From assembly GCA_014523665.1 (NCBI GenBank), contig JAATVR010000155.1:1-7323 (forward strand): a stretch of 7,323 nucleotides of DNA, read 5' to 3'. This document shows positions 1-6,298 of this stretch, piece by piece. A program made the position numbers and the translations under genes. The notes under the pieces were generated by a model that made no database searches, had not been told where the DNA came from, and saw nothing but the letters and a program-made list of their open reading frames with translations. Every line of letters begins with the position of its first letter. Position 1 is the first letter of the stretch. This DNA comes from Nitrososphaerales archaeon TH526 (GTDB lineage: Archaea > Thermoproteota > Nitrososphaeria > Nitrososphaerales > Nitrososphaeraceae).

Positions 1-74
1 ACGACGATTGTCGGGATGTTTAGATTATCTCTGCAGTTCTGGCATTAACTTTTAAAATCCTAAATATGGTTACT

Positions 75-80
75 GGAGGT
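75..80 (+). promoter_or_regulatory. Shine-Dalgarno site deciding the start of the 89-313 gene
   Basis: GGAGGT lies 8 bases before the ATG at 89 but only 2 bases before the in-frame ATG at 83. Normal spacing therefore favours the second ATG. Confidence 0.6.
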
Positions 81-88
81 TCATGATT

Positions 89-313
89 ATGTCAAGTTCA
101 GAAGAGAGGCAATCAGAGTTAGACAAACTCTTAGACACGATGGACAAGTCGCTAGATAGGGATTTAGCCAGAGAAAAGGCATGCATGGTTGAGATTTTTA
201 ATAATCAGATTGCTTTGAGCAGACAATATGCAAGGCAAGGTAGTACCGAAATGGCGTGGGTTCATAGAAATATAGCCGAATCAATAGCCGCTTATTTGGA
301 TTTATGGAAGTAG
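89..313 (+). CDS. Small helical hypothetical protein, 74 residues
   Basis: A small soluble protein of unknown function. I place the start at 89 because the GGAGGT motif is correctly spaced for that ATG; starting at 83 would add two residues. The N-terminal half is rich in Glu, Asp, Lys and Arg with a heptad-like pattern (LDKLLDTMDKSLDRDL) and should form an amphipathic helix. The C-terminal half (QIALSRQYARQGSTEMAWVH and onward, ending LDLWK) is also strongly helical. There is no signal peptide, membrane segment or metal-binding Cys/His cluster. The frame is intact and has a good ribosome site, which supports a real gene. It stands alone, with about 500 bases to the next confident gene. A role as a small partner protein is possible but is not shown by the sequence. 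Confidence 0.72.
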   Translation: MSSSEERQSELDKLLDTMDKSLDRDLAREKACMVEIFNNQIALSRQYARQGSTEMAWVHRNIAESIAAYLDLWK

Positions 314-431
314 TGTAATTAGCGAATGCTGCTAGTTCGATAGAAACTAAGTACCAAGCGTGAAAGTATAATATAACTTGTAATATTGCGCTAGTACTAA
401 GGCCTTTTATCACAGTTTAAAAATATATTAA

Positions 432-494
432 ATGTCAAACAAACAGATAAAGGAGAAAGTAAGTAATTCCATCGCCAATATGAAAGGGTGTTAA
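432..494 (+). CDS. Possible 20-residue micro-ORF or small-RNA unit ending in a hairpin
   Basis: The ATG at 432 opens a 20-codon frame (MSNKQIKEKVSNSIANMKGC) whose TAA at 492-494 forms the last bases of the left arm of a perfect hairpin. An AT-rich stretch CTTTTATC at about 404-411 sits roughly 26 bases before the ATG, the normal archaeal TATA distance for a leaderless mRNA. A second AT-rich run lies at 415-429 and could instead drive a short non-coding RNA of about 75-100 bases that ends at the same hairpin. The peptide is basic and amphipathic. A frame this short can arise by chance, so the hairpin and promoter arrangement is the main support. Confidence 0.25.
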   Translation: MSNKQIKEKVSNSIANMKGC

Positions 495-523
495 ATCAAA
501 TCAAATCAGATTAACACCCTTTC
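482..523 (+). terminator. Perfect 13-bp inverted repeat, likely terminator or RNA hairpin
   Basis: Left arm GAAAGGGTGTTAA (482-494) and right arm TTAACACCCTTTC (511-523) are perfect complements around a 16-base AT-rich loop containing a short TCAAA repeat. On the + strand the sequence continues as TTTCCC, so the 3' side is pyrimidine-rich but has no long pure T run. On the - strand the bases after the stem are purine-rich, so a + strand terminator is more likely. It closes the transcript of the 432-494 frame, or of the 89-313 gene if transcription continues that far. Confidence 0.55.
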
Positions 524-810
524 TTTCCCATCCGATCATAAATTAGACATTTCAATATCAATTTGATATTTACAATAGATTTTTTGCGAATGTGAAACAA
601 CCACATGCAGCAGACTACTGTCACAGAACTCTTATGCTTATCAAAATAATAGTACTGCGCAAAATTGTGCACTACTAAACACCTATGACAAATTAAGGGG
701 TCACGGGTACTAATCCAATCAGTGCTTCTGTCTGTAAAAAAAGTAAGAGAGATTCATCTTGATTTATCGAATTATAAGTTCATGTAATACGCCAACAATA
801 TCATCGGGGT
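524..810. other. Intergenic region with a weak TATA-like element
   Basis: No supported gene is seen on either strand. The only candidate signal is AATTATAA at 770-777, about 37 bases before the ATG at 811, which could be the TATA element for that gene with a leader of roughly 10 bases. No Shine-Dalgarno precedes 811, only GGGGT immediately upstream. Confidence 0.3.
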
Positions 811-1110
811 ATGTATTCATCGCCACTGTCCTCCACATGGATTGAAATGTATTATGATCTATATCAAAAGAATTTGAAAATGATGAATGAATATTACGTT
901 GGCTATTTGGAGAGCATGAAAGCACTAAACAAATCATTTGTCCAGACAACAGATAAGGTGAATGAGGAATCAGGTAAGAGTAGTGATAATGTCTCTTCCT
1001 ACTATATCACATATTTAGAAGCCTGGCAGAAAATGACTCAACAGTGGATAAATGCCGTTTGGGGCCCATATTTTAGAGGTGCTCAAGTGCAAGAAAATAG
1101 GGTTCAGTAA
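811..1110 (+). CDS. PhaE/phasin-like small protein, 99 residues
   Basis: A short all-helical protein rich in aromatic residues. Residues 10-45 (from TW through YYDLYQKNLKMMNEYYVGYL to NKSF) and residues 63-88 (SSYYITYLEAWQKMTQQW, then NAVWGPYF) form two amphipathic helices joined by a Ser/Asp/Glu-rich linker at about 48-62. Regularly spaced Trp, Tyr and Met on one face resemble PhaE, the small subunit of class III polyhydroxyalkanoate synthase, and phasins, which coat storage granules. That resemblance is from memory of family character, not a measured match. No phaC is visible, so a granule role is inferred. The start at 811 is chosen because a stop lies a few codons upstream and the aromatic repeat begins at once; Met13 (847) is an alternative. 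The frame is intact. Confidence 0.7.
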   Translation: MYSSPLSSTWIEMYYDLYQKNLKMMNEYYVGYLESMKALNKSFVQTTDKVNEESGKSSDNVSSYYITYLEAWQKMTQQWINAVWGPYFRGAQVQENRVQ

Positions 1111-1141
1111 GCTGCGGTATTATTGCAATCGAATTTAACAT

Positions 1142-1286
1142 CTAATCAAATATTCTATATTCAGTAGGACTAACACCTTTCTTTAGCTTGATATGTTGAA
1201 TTCTACCGTCAGGGCTTGAATGCGTAACTTCGTAGTTTGGATCATCTTTTGAATCATCGTCCTCAATCAGGCTGTCAGCAGAGCAT
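1142..1286 (-). pseudogene. Acidic small protein, C-terminal frame with displaced start
   Basis: From base 1285 down to the TAG at 1142-1144 the minus strand reads 47 coherent codons. They begin CSADSLIEDDDSKDDPNYEV, continue THSSPDGRIQHIKLKKGVSP and end TEYRIFD. The composition is that of a real small soluble protein, with an acidic head, a basic middle (HIKLKK) and an aromatic tail. The frame has no ATG, GTG or TTG start. An ATG lies at 1284-1286 but one base out of frame, where it stops after three codons. One inserted or deleted base near 1275-1285 would restore an ordinary gene of about 48 codons. I do not recognise the family. Either decay or a one-base sequence error would explain it. 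Confidence 0.38.
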
Positions 1287-1449
1287 ACAAGAGAATGAAG
1301 AGGGGGCCTAACCCGAAAAGAGAAAAAGACCCTAGAAAACCGAACGTTAGCGGCAGAAGCATAGTTGATTCATTTCAAACATCCGCTATCAATGCCACCA
1401 ATGATCATAAACTAAAATACCTGGTGAAGATATTCAGCTTTCTGGGGAA

Positions 1450-2061
1450 TTATAAACAGGTTAGCCGCCTCAAGCTCCAACAATACCTGTCTTGACTTTT
1501 CCAGCTCGCTTGTAATTGGCAATAATCACTCCACTTGGTGTAACAGAACTCTATTAGTGTAAATGCTGCAGGAATCGTGCCATTGTCAAACAACTTTTTT
1601 CCTTTACCAAGAGTCAACGGGTGAATTTTGAGCCAGAGTTCGTCCACTAAATCATTCTTAATTAGCAGCTCAATGAGCTCACCACTGCCGTGAACTTGAA
1701 TGTCAGAACCTTTTGAATTTTTGAGCTTTTCGATATCTGCCAAGCTTTTGAGGAAAACTGAGTTTTTCCAATCTGACGTTTTCATGGTCTTGGACATGAC
1801 ATATTTTGTGGCATCATTGATACCTGGCCATCCATTTTCATGCTCTGGCCAGTAATCGGCAAAAATCTCAAATGTTTTTCTGCCCAAAAGAAGATCTGCA
1901 GGTTTCAGCTGTTTTTCCATCAACTTACCATAAATTTCGTCAAAGTAAGGTGCAACCCAACCGCCATATTTGAAACCGCCTGATGTATCTTCCTCAGGTC
2001 CACCAGGTGCTTGCATTACTCCATCTAATGTAATCATTGATAAAACAATTATTTTTCTCAT
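1450..2061 (-). CDS. RibD C-terminal / dihydrofolate reductase-family protein with frameshifted tail
   Basis: A member of the RibD C-terminal (bacterial bifunctional deaminase-reductase) superfamily, often annotated 'dihydrofolate reductase family protein'. These are NAD(P)H-binding reductase folds, and most small stand-alone members have no proven substrate. Visible family features are the N-terminal strand with MITLDGVMQAPGGPEED (residues 9-25), LLLGRKTFEIFADYWP (57-72), MSKTM (89-93), the pyridine-nucleotide loop SDIQVHGSGELIELL (119-133) and DELWLKIHPLTLGKGKKLF (140-158). After about residue 171 the frame reads a non-family tail. Moving one base (around 1545-1554) gives VTPSGVIIANYKRAGK and then VKTGIVGA ending at a TGA at 1470-1472, the expected family C-terminus. 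The gene was therefore about 196 residues and carries a one-base frameshift near its 3' end. The AGGAGG at 2068-2073 sets the start. Confidence 0.8.
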   Translation of the reverse strand: MRKIIVLSMITLDGVMQAPGGPEEDTSGGFKYGGWVAPYFDEIYGKLMEKQLKPADLLLGRKTFEIFADYWPEHENGWPGINDATKYVMSKTMKTSDWKNSVFLKSLADIEKLKNSKGSDIQVHGSGELIELLIKNDLVDELWLKIHPLTLGKGKKLFDNGTIPAAFTLIEFCYTKWSDYCQLQASWKSQDRYCWSLRRLTCL

Positions 2062-2067
2062 GTCCCT

Positions 2068-2073
2068 CCTCCT
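2068..2073 (-). promoter_or_regulatory. Shine-Dalgarno of the RibD-C family gene
   Basis: On the minus strand AGGAGG stands 6 bases before the ATG at 2061, within a longer purine run. It is a strong, correctly spaced site and confirms the start. Confidence 0.65.
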
Positions 2074-2239
2074 TCGTTAAAATTACATCCTCAAAAGTTT
2101 AATGTCTAAAAACATTTTACCTCTAACCTCACATAGAAGAACTTCATAAGATAATCGTGAAACTAATACCTGATGAGACCATTCGAAATATCCTGATAAA
2201 GGACTGACATCCGTTATCTAATTTATCATAGGTCGTTTA

Positions 2240-2382
2240 TTACTTATCTTCGTCATGGATATCACCTAGACTTTCAGTTTCGTATTCATCTAGACACTTT
2301 TCACAAAGCAAATATGGAAAGAGAGCTGGATTGTTGCAATCTTCTTTCTGACATTTGCGAACGCTCCCTATTGCTCTGCCAT
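2240..2382 (-). pseudogene. Small Cys-rich zinc-ribbon-like protein with displaced start
   Basis: Reading minus from about 2380 to a TAA at 2240-2242 gives RKCQKEDCNNPALFPYLLCE, then KCLDEYETESLGDIHDEDK. Two cysteine pairs (C-x4-C and, 12 residues later, C-x2-C) with an intervening Pro-Tyr-Leu-Leu segment look like a treble-clef or zinc-ribbon knuckle, followed by an acidic tail. Upstream the frame reads GRAIGSV and reaches a TGA at 2393-2395 without any start codon. An ATG at 2380-2382 is one base out of frame; adding one base would give a start reading MARAIGSVRKCQ. The family is not one I can name. A zinc-binding role is inferred from the cysteine spacing only. The gene is either recently inactivated or hit by a one-base sequence error. 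Confidence 0.45.
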
Positions 2383-2999
2383 TGTCCCTAGGTCAACACA
2401 GACCTAAATGCTTGTTAGAAGGGAATATCATATTTATTCTAAAGAATACTTGTGTGGAAGAAGCATATCGAAAGTTTGAATCTAGGTGGCTAAGCAAATG
2501 TCAAGTGCTGTTGAATGCAGAAGCGCCACTACCACCGGCAACGCGATAGGTATGACATCGTCAGAAATATCCTTGGGATAATTAGTAATACTAGGCCACT
2601 CTATCGGAACCAAATGAACAAGACAAGAATAGGATACGCAGCAGAATTAACTCACATATAGACTGTTGAGCATTTTAAAGTGTTGATGGTTATTAGAATG
2701 AGGATGGAAATTTCACCGAGTTCGACGCGGAGATTAAACTGCCTTAGTATATCTGTAGTAATGGCCATTTAACGCCGCGTGCTGAGGAAGATAGATAATG
2801 ACATCACATGAAATCTCTGATGCTTCCAGGTTGTCTTTAATCTTCTGGTATTATTAATAAGGGGTTGAAGAGTGGTCTACAACAATGGCATTAAGGAATA
2901 TTCAGAACTGCCAAGAAAATAGGTAATCTGGAAGTTGGTCTATTTTTTTTGTTTGATATTATGTGCCAATCATTTAGTTAGTTAATGATATAACCTGAT
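2383..2999. other. Gene-poor region, probably eroded coding DNA
   Basis: No intact gene can be supported on either strand. Short frames occur but lack start signals. The most protein-like is on the minus strand at 2734-2850, about 38 codons between two TAA stops, reading KIKDNLEASEISCDVIIYLP and then QHAALNGHYYRYTKAV, with no start codon. The + strand at about 2697-2744 gives a 16-codon stretch (NEDGNFTEFDAEIKLP) bounded by stops. These may be remnants of old genes. The right end holds a T-tract hairpin, listed separately. Confidence 0.35.
2916..2950 (+). terminator. Hairpin followed by T8 tract
   Basis: AAAATAG (2916-2922) pairs with CTATTTT (2940-2946), and the right arm runs into an uninterrupted T8 run at 2943-2950. 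A weak A/T stem plus U-tract is a plausible archaeal termination signal on the + strand, where U-runs matter more than stem strength. No convincing + strand gene lies directly upstream, so the transcript it would end is unknown. Confidence 0.35.
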
Positions 3000-3398
3000 G
3001 TGGAAATTTACCAGATACAAATTGGTCGCATAAGTATATTGAAATTAATGAATATTACTTTGGGCGCCGAATTGAAGACTTCGAATCATTTGATTCAGAA
3101 GAGTACTGGTAGATCCTTTTACCCTATATCGCCACAGTTAAGGACGGGTGATGGTGGATGGGCAATCCAAAAGTCTGGGGTGGGGTTCGTTCAGAAGGAG
3201 GTCAAGGATGCATTGGGCTATTGGTGCGAAACTTCTAAATCAAACATACGTCTAATACCTGTCAGACTAGATGAATGCGATTTATCTAAGAACTCACGGA
3301 TATCGGTATCGTCAATATGTTTCCTAGATGGGAGGTTGGTTGTTAGTTTGTTGAAATTGTATTACTATTCATTCATTAGGGGAACCGAGAACGCATAA
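3000..3398 (+). pseudogene. Decayed TIR-domain protein gene
   Basis: The open frame has 132 codons but only residues about 58-100 look like a known fold. The stretch KSGVGFVQKEVKDALGYW followed by SNIRLIPVRLDECDLSKN matches the second half of prokaryotic TIR-like domains, where a '[G]FVQKE...AL' helix precedes an 'IPVRLDEC' core strand. The following strand, normally like 'YVDLF.W..G', appears scattered over the other two frames: RQYV in one and FPRWEVG in another at about 3304-3340. This indicates further frameshifts. The N-terminal half, which carries the catalytic Glu of NAD-cleaving TIR domains, is not recognisable here; a competing frame at about 3038-3109 reads EINEYYFGRRIEDFESFDSE. I read this as a broken gene, with no active enzyme expected. 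TIR proteins often serve in anti-phage defence or NAD signalling, but nothing nearby supports a working defence unit. Confidence 0.5.
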
Positions 3399-3401
3399 AT
3401 A
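3393..3401 (+). promoter_or_regulatory. TATA-like element for the 3425 gene
   Basis: GCATAAATA is centred about 27 bases before the ATG at 3425. That is the archaeal TATA-to-start-site distance, and no Shine-Dalgarno is present. Together these suggest a leaderless transcript beginning at or next to the ATG. Confidence 0.45.
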
Positions 3402-3424
3402 GCAGTCATCGATTTTACGGTCAC

Positions 3425-3820
3425 ATGGCTCTAGGAGATTTAGCATTCGAAGAAACTGGAAAGTTCGCAGGGATAAGGGCACTCCCAGACGGAAAAGTGG
3501 AAGCGACCTATCAGGGAACTGGCAAATTGTTCGGTGCAGACTATTCATCTATCTATACAGGCGTCGCAACCCCGCATGGAGGAACATTGATTGCAGAGTT
3601 CAATGGAATCTGCACAACCAAAGATGGGGACTCTGTAAGTGTATGGGCTCATGGAAGGGGGCGACCTACCGGAAGTGGCCTAAAGGCGAGCTGGCGGGGT
3701 GGAGTTGTCTGGCAGGCTTCCTCGCCGAAATTTGCAAGATTAAATAGCGTGCCGGGAGTTTGGGAGTTGGACATCGACGAAGGAGGCAACTTCCATTTGG
3801 AGGTTTGGGAATGGAAGTAG
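3425..3820 (+). CDS. Conserved hypothetical protein, predicted beta-barrel, 131 residues
   Basis: An intact frame of normal composition with higher GC than its surroundings. The sequence is built from short alternating strands with many Gly residues: LAFEETGKFAGIRALPDGKV (6-25), then YQGTGKLFGADYSSIYTGVA, TLIAEFNGICTTKDGDSVSV, GRGRPTGSGLKASWRGG, and a final KFARLNSVPGVWELDIDEGG that leads into HLEVWEWK. This resembles a family of roughly 130-residue uncharacterised proteins I recall from archaea and soil bacteria, which keep a 'GRGRPTG...SWRG' core and end in 'WEWK'. The all-beta pattern suggests a lipocalin- or allene-oxide-cyclase-like barrel, but no ligand or activity can be read from it. 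There is no signal peptide. It sits between two pseudogenes yet shows no damage, implying it is still under selection. Confidence 0.82.
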   Translation: MALGDLAFEETGKFAGIRALPDGKVEATYQGTGKLFGADYSSIYTGVATPHGGTLIAEFNGICTTKDGDSVSVWAHGRGRPTGSGLKASWRGGVVWQASSPKFARLNSVPGVWELDIDEGGNFHLEVWEWK

Positions 3821-3910
3821 CCAATAAACCAGCAAGAGGCTTCCCTATCTTCGTCGTGTAGTGTTCCTTATCCCTATAACTGAAAAGATGGTGCTCTAAT
3901 TTAAGATCTG

Positions 3911-4461
3911 ATGCGTTTGCCTCTTACAGACAGATCTCTGACCTCATTTCCACGCAGTAGTAACCTTCATTCGACCATTCTCAAATGTTCGCTTATTCGT
4001 GGTATCCGATTCAGTCTAAAATCAGTAAAAAATAGAACTTTCGAAGCCACATTTATTCCAGCGAAGAAATGTGTGGCCTTCATTCAACTGCTAGTGATAT
4101 GCTTAAATTCTTATCAGCTAATATCGGATTGATTAAGACAAAATTAGATGATGCTATGCAAGATTCACATTTATTAAGACGTGCTTCCGGCCTACCTAAT
4201 AATATACAAGCGTCCGATAACAACACAGGTCAGTATGTCGGTTTAGGATGGTTTATAACTACAAACTTTGGTCACGAAGTCATTTGGACTAATGGGGCCA
4301 GCGTTGGCGGTTACAATGCCTATATGGCCTTTAATCCTACTACGGAGAGGGGTATCGTCATACTGTGTAATACCTACCCCACGGATATTAATATTTTTGA
4401 AATTAGTTTCAGTCAGGATGATGATCTATCATCTTTGATATGGGGTTTGCTCAATCAATAA
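3911..4461 (+). pseudogene. C-terminal part of class-C beta-lactamase-like serine hydrolase, frameshifted and 5'-truncated
   Basis: Residues from the frame starting at 4069 read CGLHSTASDMLKFLSANIGL, later YVGLGWFITTNFG, then IWTNGASVGGYNAYMAFNPT and ERGIVILCNTYPTD, ending LIWGLLNQ. These are the C-terminal half of the beta-lactamase / penicillin-binding-protein-like hydrolase family (COG1680 type): the 'GLHSTA.DMLKFL' helix and the 'HNG..GGY...F.P....GIVIL.N' strand pair, where this copy has Thr in place of the usual His. Just upstream the family sequence continues in another frame as NRTFEATFIPA (4031-4063), so a one-base shift lies at about 4061-4072. FAYSWY at about 3984-4001, in the frame of the 4069 ORF, suggests a further shift. 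The N-terminal SxxK nucleophile region is absent; the intact 3425-3820 gene occupies the DNA upstream. The protein cannot be active. Confidence 0.65.
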
Positions 4462-4497
4462 ATGTGATATTACCACAAATTTTGTTAATCATCAACA

Positions 4498-4590
4498 ATG
4501 TCAAGTGTGGCTATTTCCTGGAATGGAAAATTGACATATCATCCTGATGATGTTGACATGTTCGCTCAATGGACTAAGTATGTACGATAG
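4498..4590 (+). CDS. Possible 30-residue peptide or gene remnant
   Basis: ATG at 4498 to TAG at 4588 encodes MSSVAISWNGKLTYHPDDVD followed by MFAQWTKYVR. The sequence is protein-like but very short, has no Shine-Dalgarno and no clear TATA element, and matches nothing I know. It may be an N-terminal fragment left by deletion. It converges on the P450 gene and would lie just beyond that gene's 3' end. Confidence 0.15.
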   Translation: MSSVAISWNGKLTYHPDDVDMFAQWTKYVR

Positions 4591-4646
4591 ACATAGAATT
4601 AGTCCTACTAGTATAACATTCAGAGTACAACCCTCCTGACAGAGTT

Positions 4647-6137
4647 CTAATAATCGTCGTATCTTCGTTTAACGATCATCTTCATCCCATATTTTGGTCG
4701 TAATGTGATTAGTGGGCTAAGTACCACCGGATGCTCAGGCAAGAGCTCTATCTTCCAATATCTTAATAATGTTACTAATAACAGAATCCCCTCCATCCAA
4801 GCCAGTGGTTCACCCATGCATACTCTAGATCCTCCTCCAAATGGAAAAAAAGCAAATTTGGGCAAACTAGATTTCATCTCAGAGCTCCAGCGTTCAGGAA
4901 TAAATTTATTAGGTTCGGCAAAAAATCGGGGATCACGATGGGTTACGTACTGACTCATAATTACTACTGAACCAGGAGGTATTGTGTAACGACCTATCAC
5001 TACACTATCAATAGCTTCTCTGCCTATTGCCCATGCAGGAGGATACAAACGCAAAGATTCTGTAAAGACGTTACGTAAATACTGAAATTTCGGTATGTCC
5101 TCTACAGTTGGACGCCTTTTGCTTTCTAGCACCTGATTTATCTCTTCGATGATTTTGGCTTCCACCTTACGATTTTGAGAGATGAGGTATATTGTCCATG
5201 TTAAAGCATTAGCTGTCGTCTCATGGCCTGCAAGAAATAATGTCATGATTTCATCTCTAAGCTGTTGTGGAGTCATAGCCGCACTTGATTTAGCCGATCC
5301 AATCGTACTTCTCTTTGTATCTAGGAGGAGCAACGTGGATAGAAGGTCTCTTGGTTTATCTCTATCCTTTGTTGCAAAGTCATTTAAGGTCCAACTGTCA
5401 AAGATATCACTGTCTTTATTCGCTCGCATTAGCTTCTGTCTTGATTCTTGTATAATTGCGAAAATTAGTAAATCAAGGTGTCGCTTTGCAGCATGAAACT
5501 TCCTACTACTTGCAAGAGGCAGTCTTTCTATTATGTTACCTATAAACGGTAGTCTAAGATGATTGAAATATCCTACCAATATTGTTACATCATGAATAAT
5601 CCCCGTAGTTGTATTTGAATCGATGTTTGAACCAAAAAGTACATTACTAATTACAGATACCGTAAGCTTGGTCATTTCCTCATGAACATCGACCGTCGCT
5701 TCTACCTCTTTTGGCACTAAGGCTTGTTTCCACTTTTCGCACATGTCTTCTCCACAGGAAGTTATTATGTCGGAATATACTGCAATATGACTATAATCGA
5801 AGGCTGGTTGTATCAGCCCCCGTTGTTGCTTATGGTACTCTCCCTCGCTTGTAAGCAATCCATTTCCAATTATGCGCTTCGTTAAGCGAAGGCCAGGATT
5901 TTTGATAAATTTGGATTGATTGTCTATCAATACACTTTGAATGTAGTCGGGGTGGTTTACAAAATAGATACCTTGGCGACCAAACTTAAAATAAGAAATA
6001 TCGCCATACCTTGTTGTCAAATCGTTTAAAACAGTTAGAGGGGCCTTTAGAAATTGTAAACTAAATAGATAGGGAAATTTGAATTTGGGGCCTGGTGGAC
6101 GCTCATCATGAGATTCAGGGGCTGTTGTTGTTGTCAT
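4647..6137 (-). CDS. Cytochrome P450, 496 residues
   Basis: A full-length soluble cytochrome P450 monooxygenase. The family inserts one oxygen atom of O2 into an organic substrate with electrons from a redox partner. All core motifs are present in order: a proline-rich start (ERPPGPKFKFP, 12-22), the C-helix segment LLTSEGEYHKQQRGLIQPAF (94-113; the usual Trp is replaced by His), the I-helix oxygen-activation motif AGHETT (303-308), the K-helix ExxR as ESLR (360-363), PERW (414-417) and the heme-binding loop FPFGGGSRVCMG with Cys440 as the thiolate ligand. There is no N-terminal membrane anchor. The length exceeds the usual 400-450 because of an insertion at about 235-290. The substrate cannot be told, and no ferredoxin or reductase gene lies in the window, so partners must be elsewhere. 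The frame is intact. The pattern is closest to soil-bacterial class P450s, which hints at acquisition by transfer. Confidence 0.95.
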   Translation of the reverse strand: MTTTTAPESHDERPPGPKFKFPYLFSLQFLKAPLTVLNDLTTRYGDISYFKFGRQGIYFVNHPDYIQSVLIDNQSKFIKNPGLRLTKRIIGNGLLTSEGEYHKQQRGLIQPAFDYSHIAVYSDIITSCGEDMCEKWKQALVPKEVEATVDVHEEMTKLTVSVISNVLFGSNIDSNTTTGIIHDVTILVGYFNHLRLPFIGNIIERLPLASSRKFHAAKRHLDLLIFAIIQESRQKLMRANKDSDIFDSWTLNDFATKDRDKPRDLLSTLLLLDTKRSTIGSAKSSAAMTPQQLRDEIMTLFLAGHETTANALTWTIYLISQNRKVEAKIIEEINQVLESKRRPTVEDIPKFQYLRNVFTESLRLYPPAWAIGREAIDSVVIGRYTIPPGSVVIMSQYVTHRDPRFFAEPNKFIPERWSSEMKSSLPKFAFFPFGGGSRVCMGEPLAWMEGILLLVTLLRYWKIELLPEHPVVLSPLITLRPKYGMKMIVKRRYDDY

Positions 6138-6166
6138 TGGCCATTCTATGTAAGTGCTATCATGGG

Positions 6167-6174
6167 TATATGTA
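6167..6174 (-). promoter_or_regulatory. TATA-like element for the P450 gene
   Basis: On the minus strand TACATATA ends about 30 bases before the P450 ATG at 6137. This fits an archaeal promoter giving a leader of only a few bases; no Shine-Dalgarno precedes the ATG. Confidence 0.35.
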
Positions 6175-6298
6175 TCTTAATAATGATAACCTTAAATTGG
6201 ATTTATCTAATTGCTCTCAGGTAAGTCCTATTTAGTTTTCATATGTACACATTGTCCTACACTAACTCTCCTAGTTTCTACAATGCATCCGAAAGTAG

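Noticed and set aside
335..345. GTTCGAT-like sequence suggestive of a tRNA T-loop
   Set aside because: No matching acceptor stem, D-arm or anticodon stem could be built around it; the GGTTCG at 7024 fails in the same way.
198..413. Minus-strand 71-codon frame
   Set aside because: It is largely antisense to the 89-313 gene, which has a good Shine-Dalgarno and better composition.
764..949. Minus-strand 61-codon frame ending MNTYPDDIVGVLHELIIR
   Set aside because: It overlaps the start of the PhaE-like gene in antisense, and the rest of its sequence is not protein-like.
1163..1174. Sequence AGTAGGACTAA, matching the complement of bases near 4600-4611
   Set aside because: An 11-12 base match between two distant AT-rich sites is within chance, and no longer repeat or mobile-element end accompanies it.
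1295..1495. Plus-strand 66-codon frame with a basic start (MKRGPNPKREKDPRKPN)
   Set aside because: It has no ribosome site, and its 3' end lies antisense to the true C-terminal codons of the RibD-C gene. No homology is recognised; it is more likely chance than a gene.
2355..2549. Plus-strand 64-codon frame
   Set aside because: It runs antisense to the Cys-rich frame at its start and has no start signal or recognisable motif.
4705..5496. Two plus-strand frames inside the P450 region
   Set aside because: They are antisense shadows of a gene with complete family motifs.
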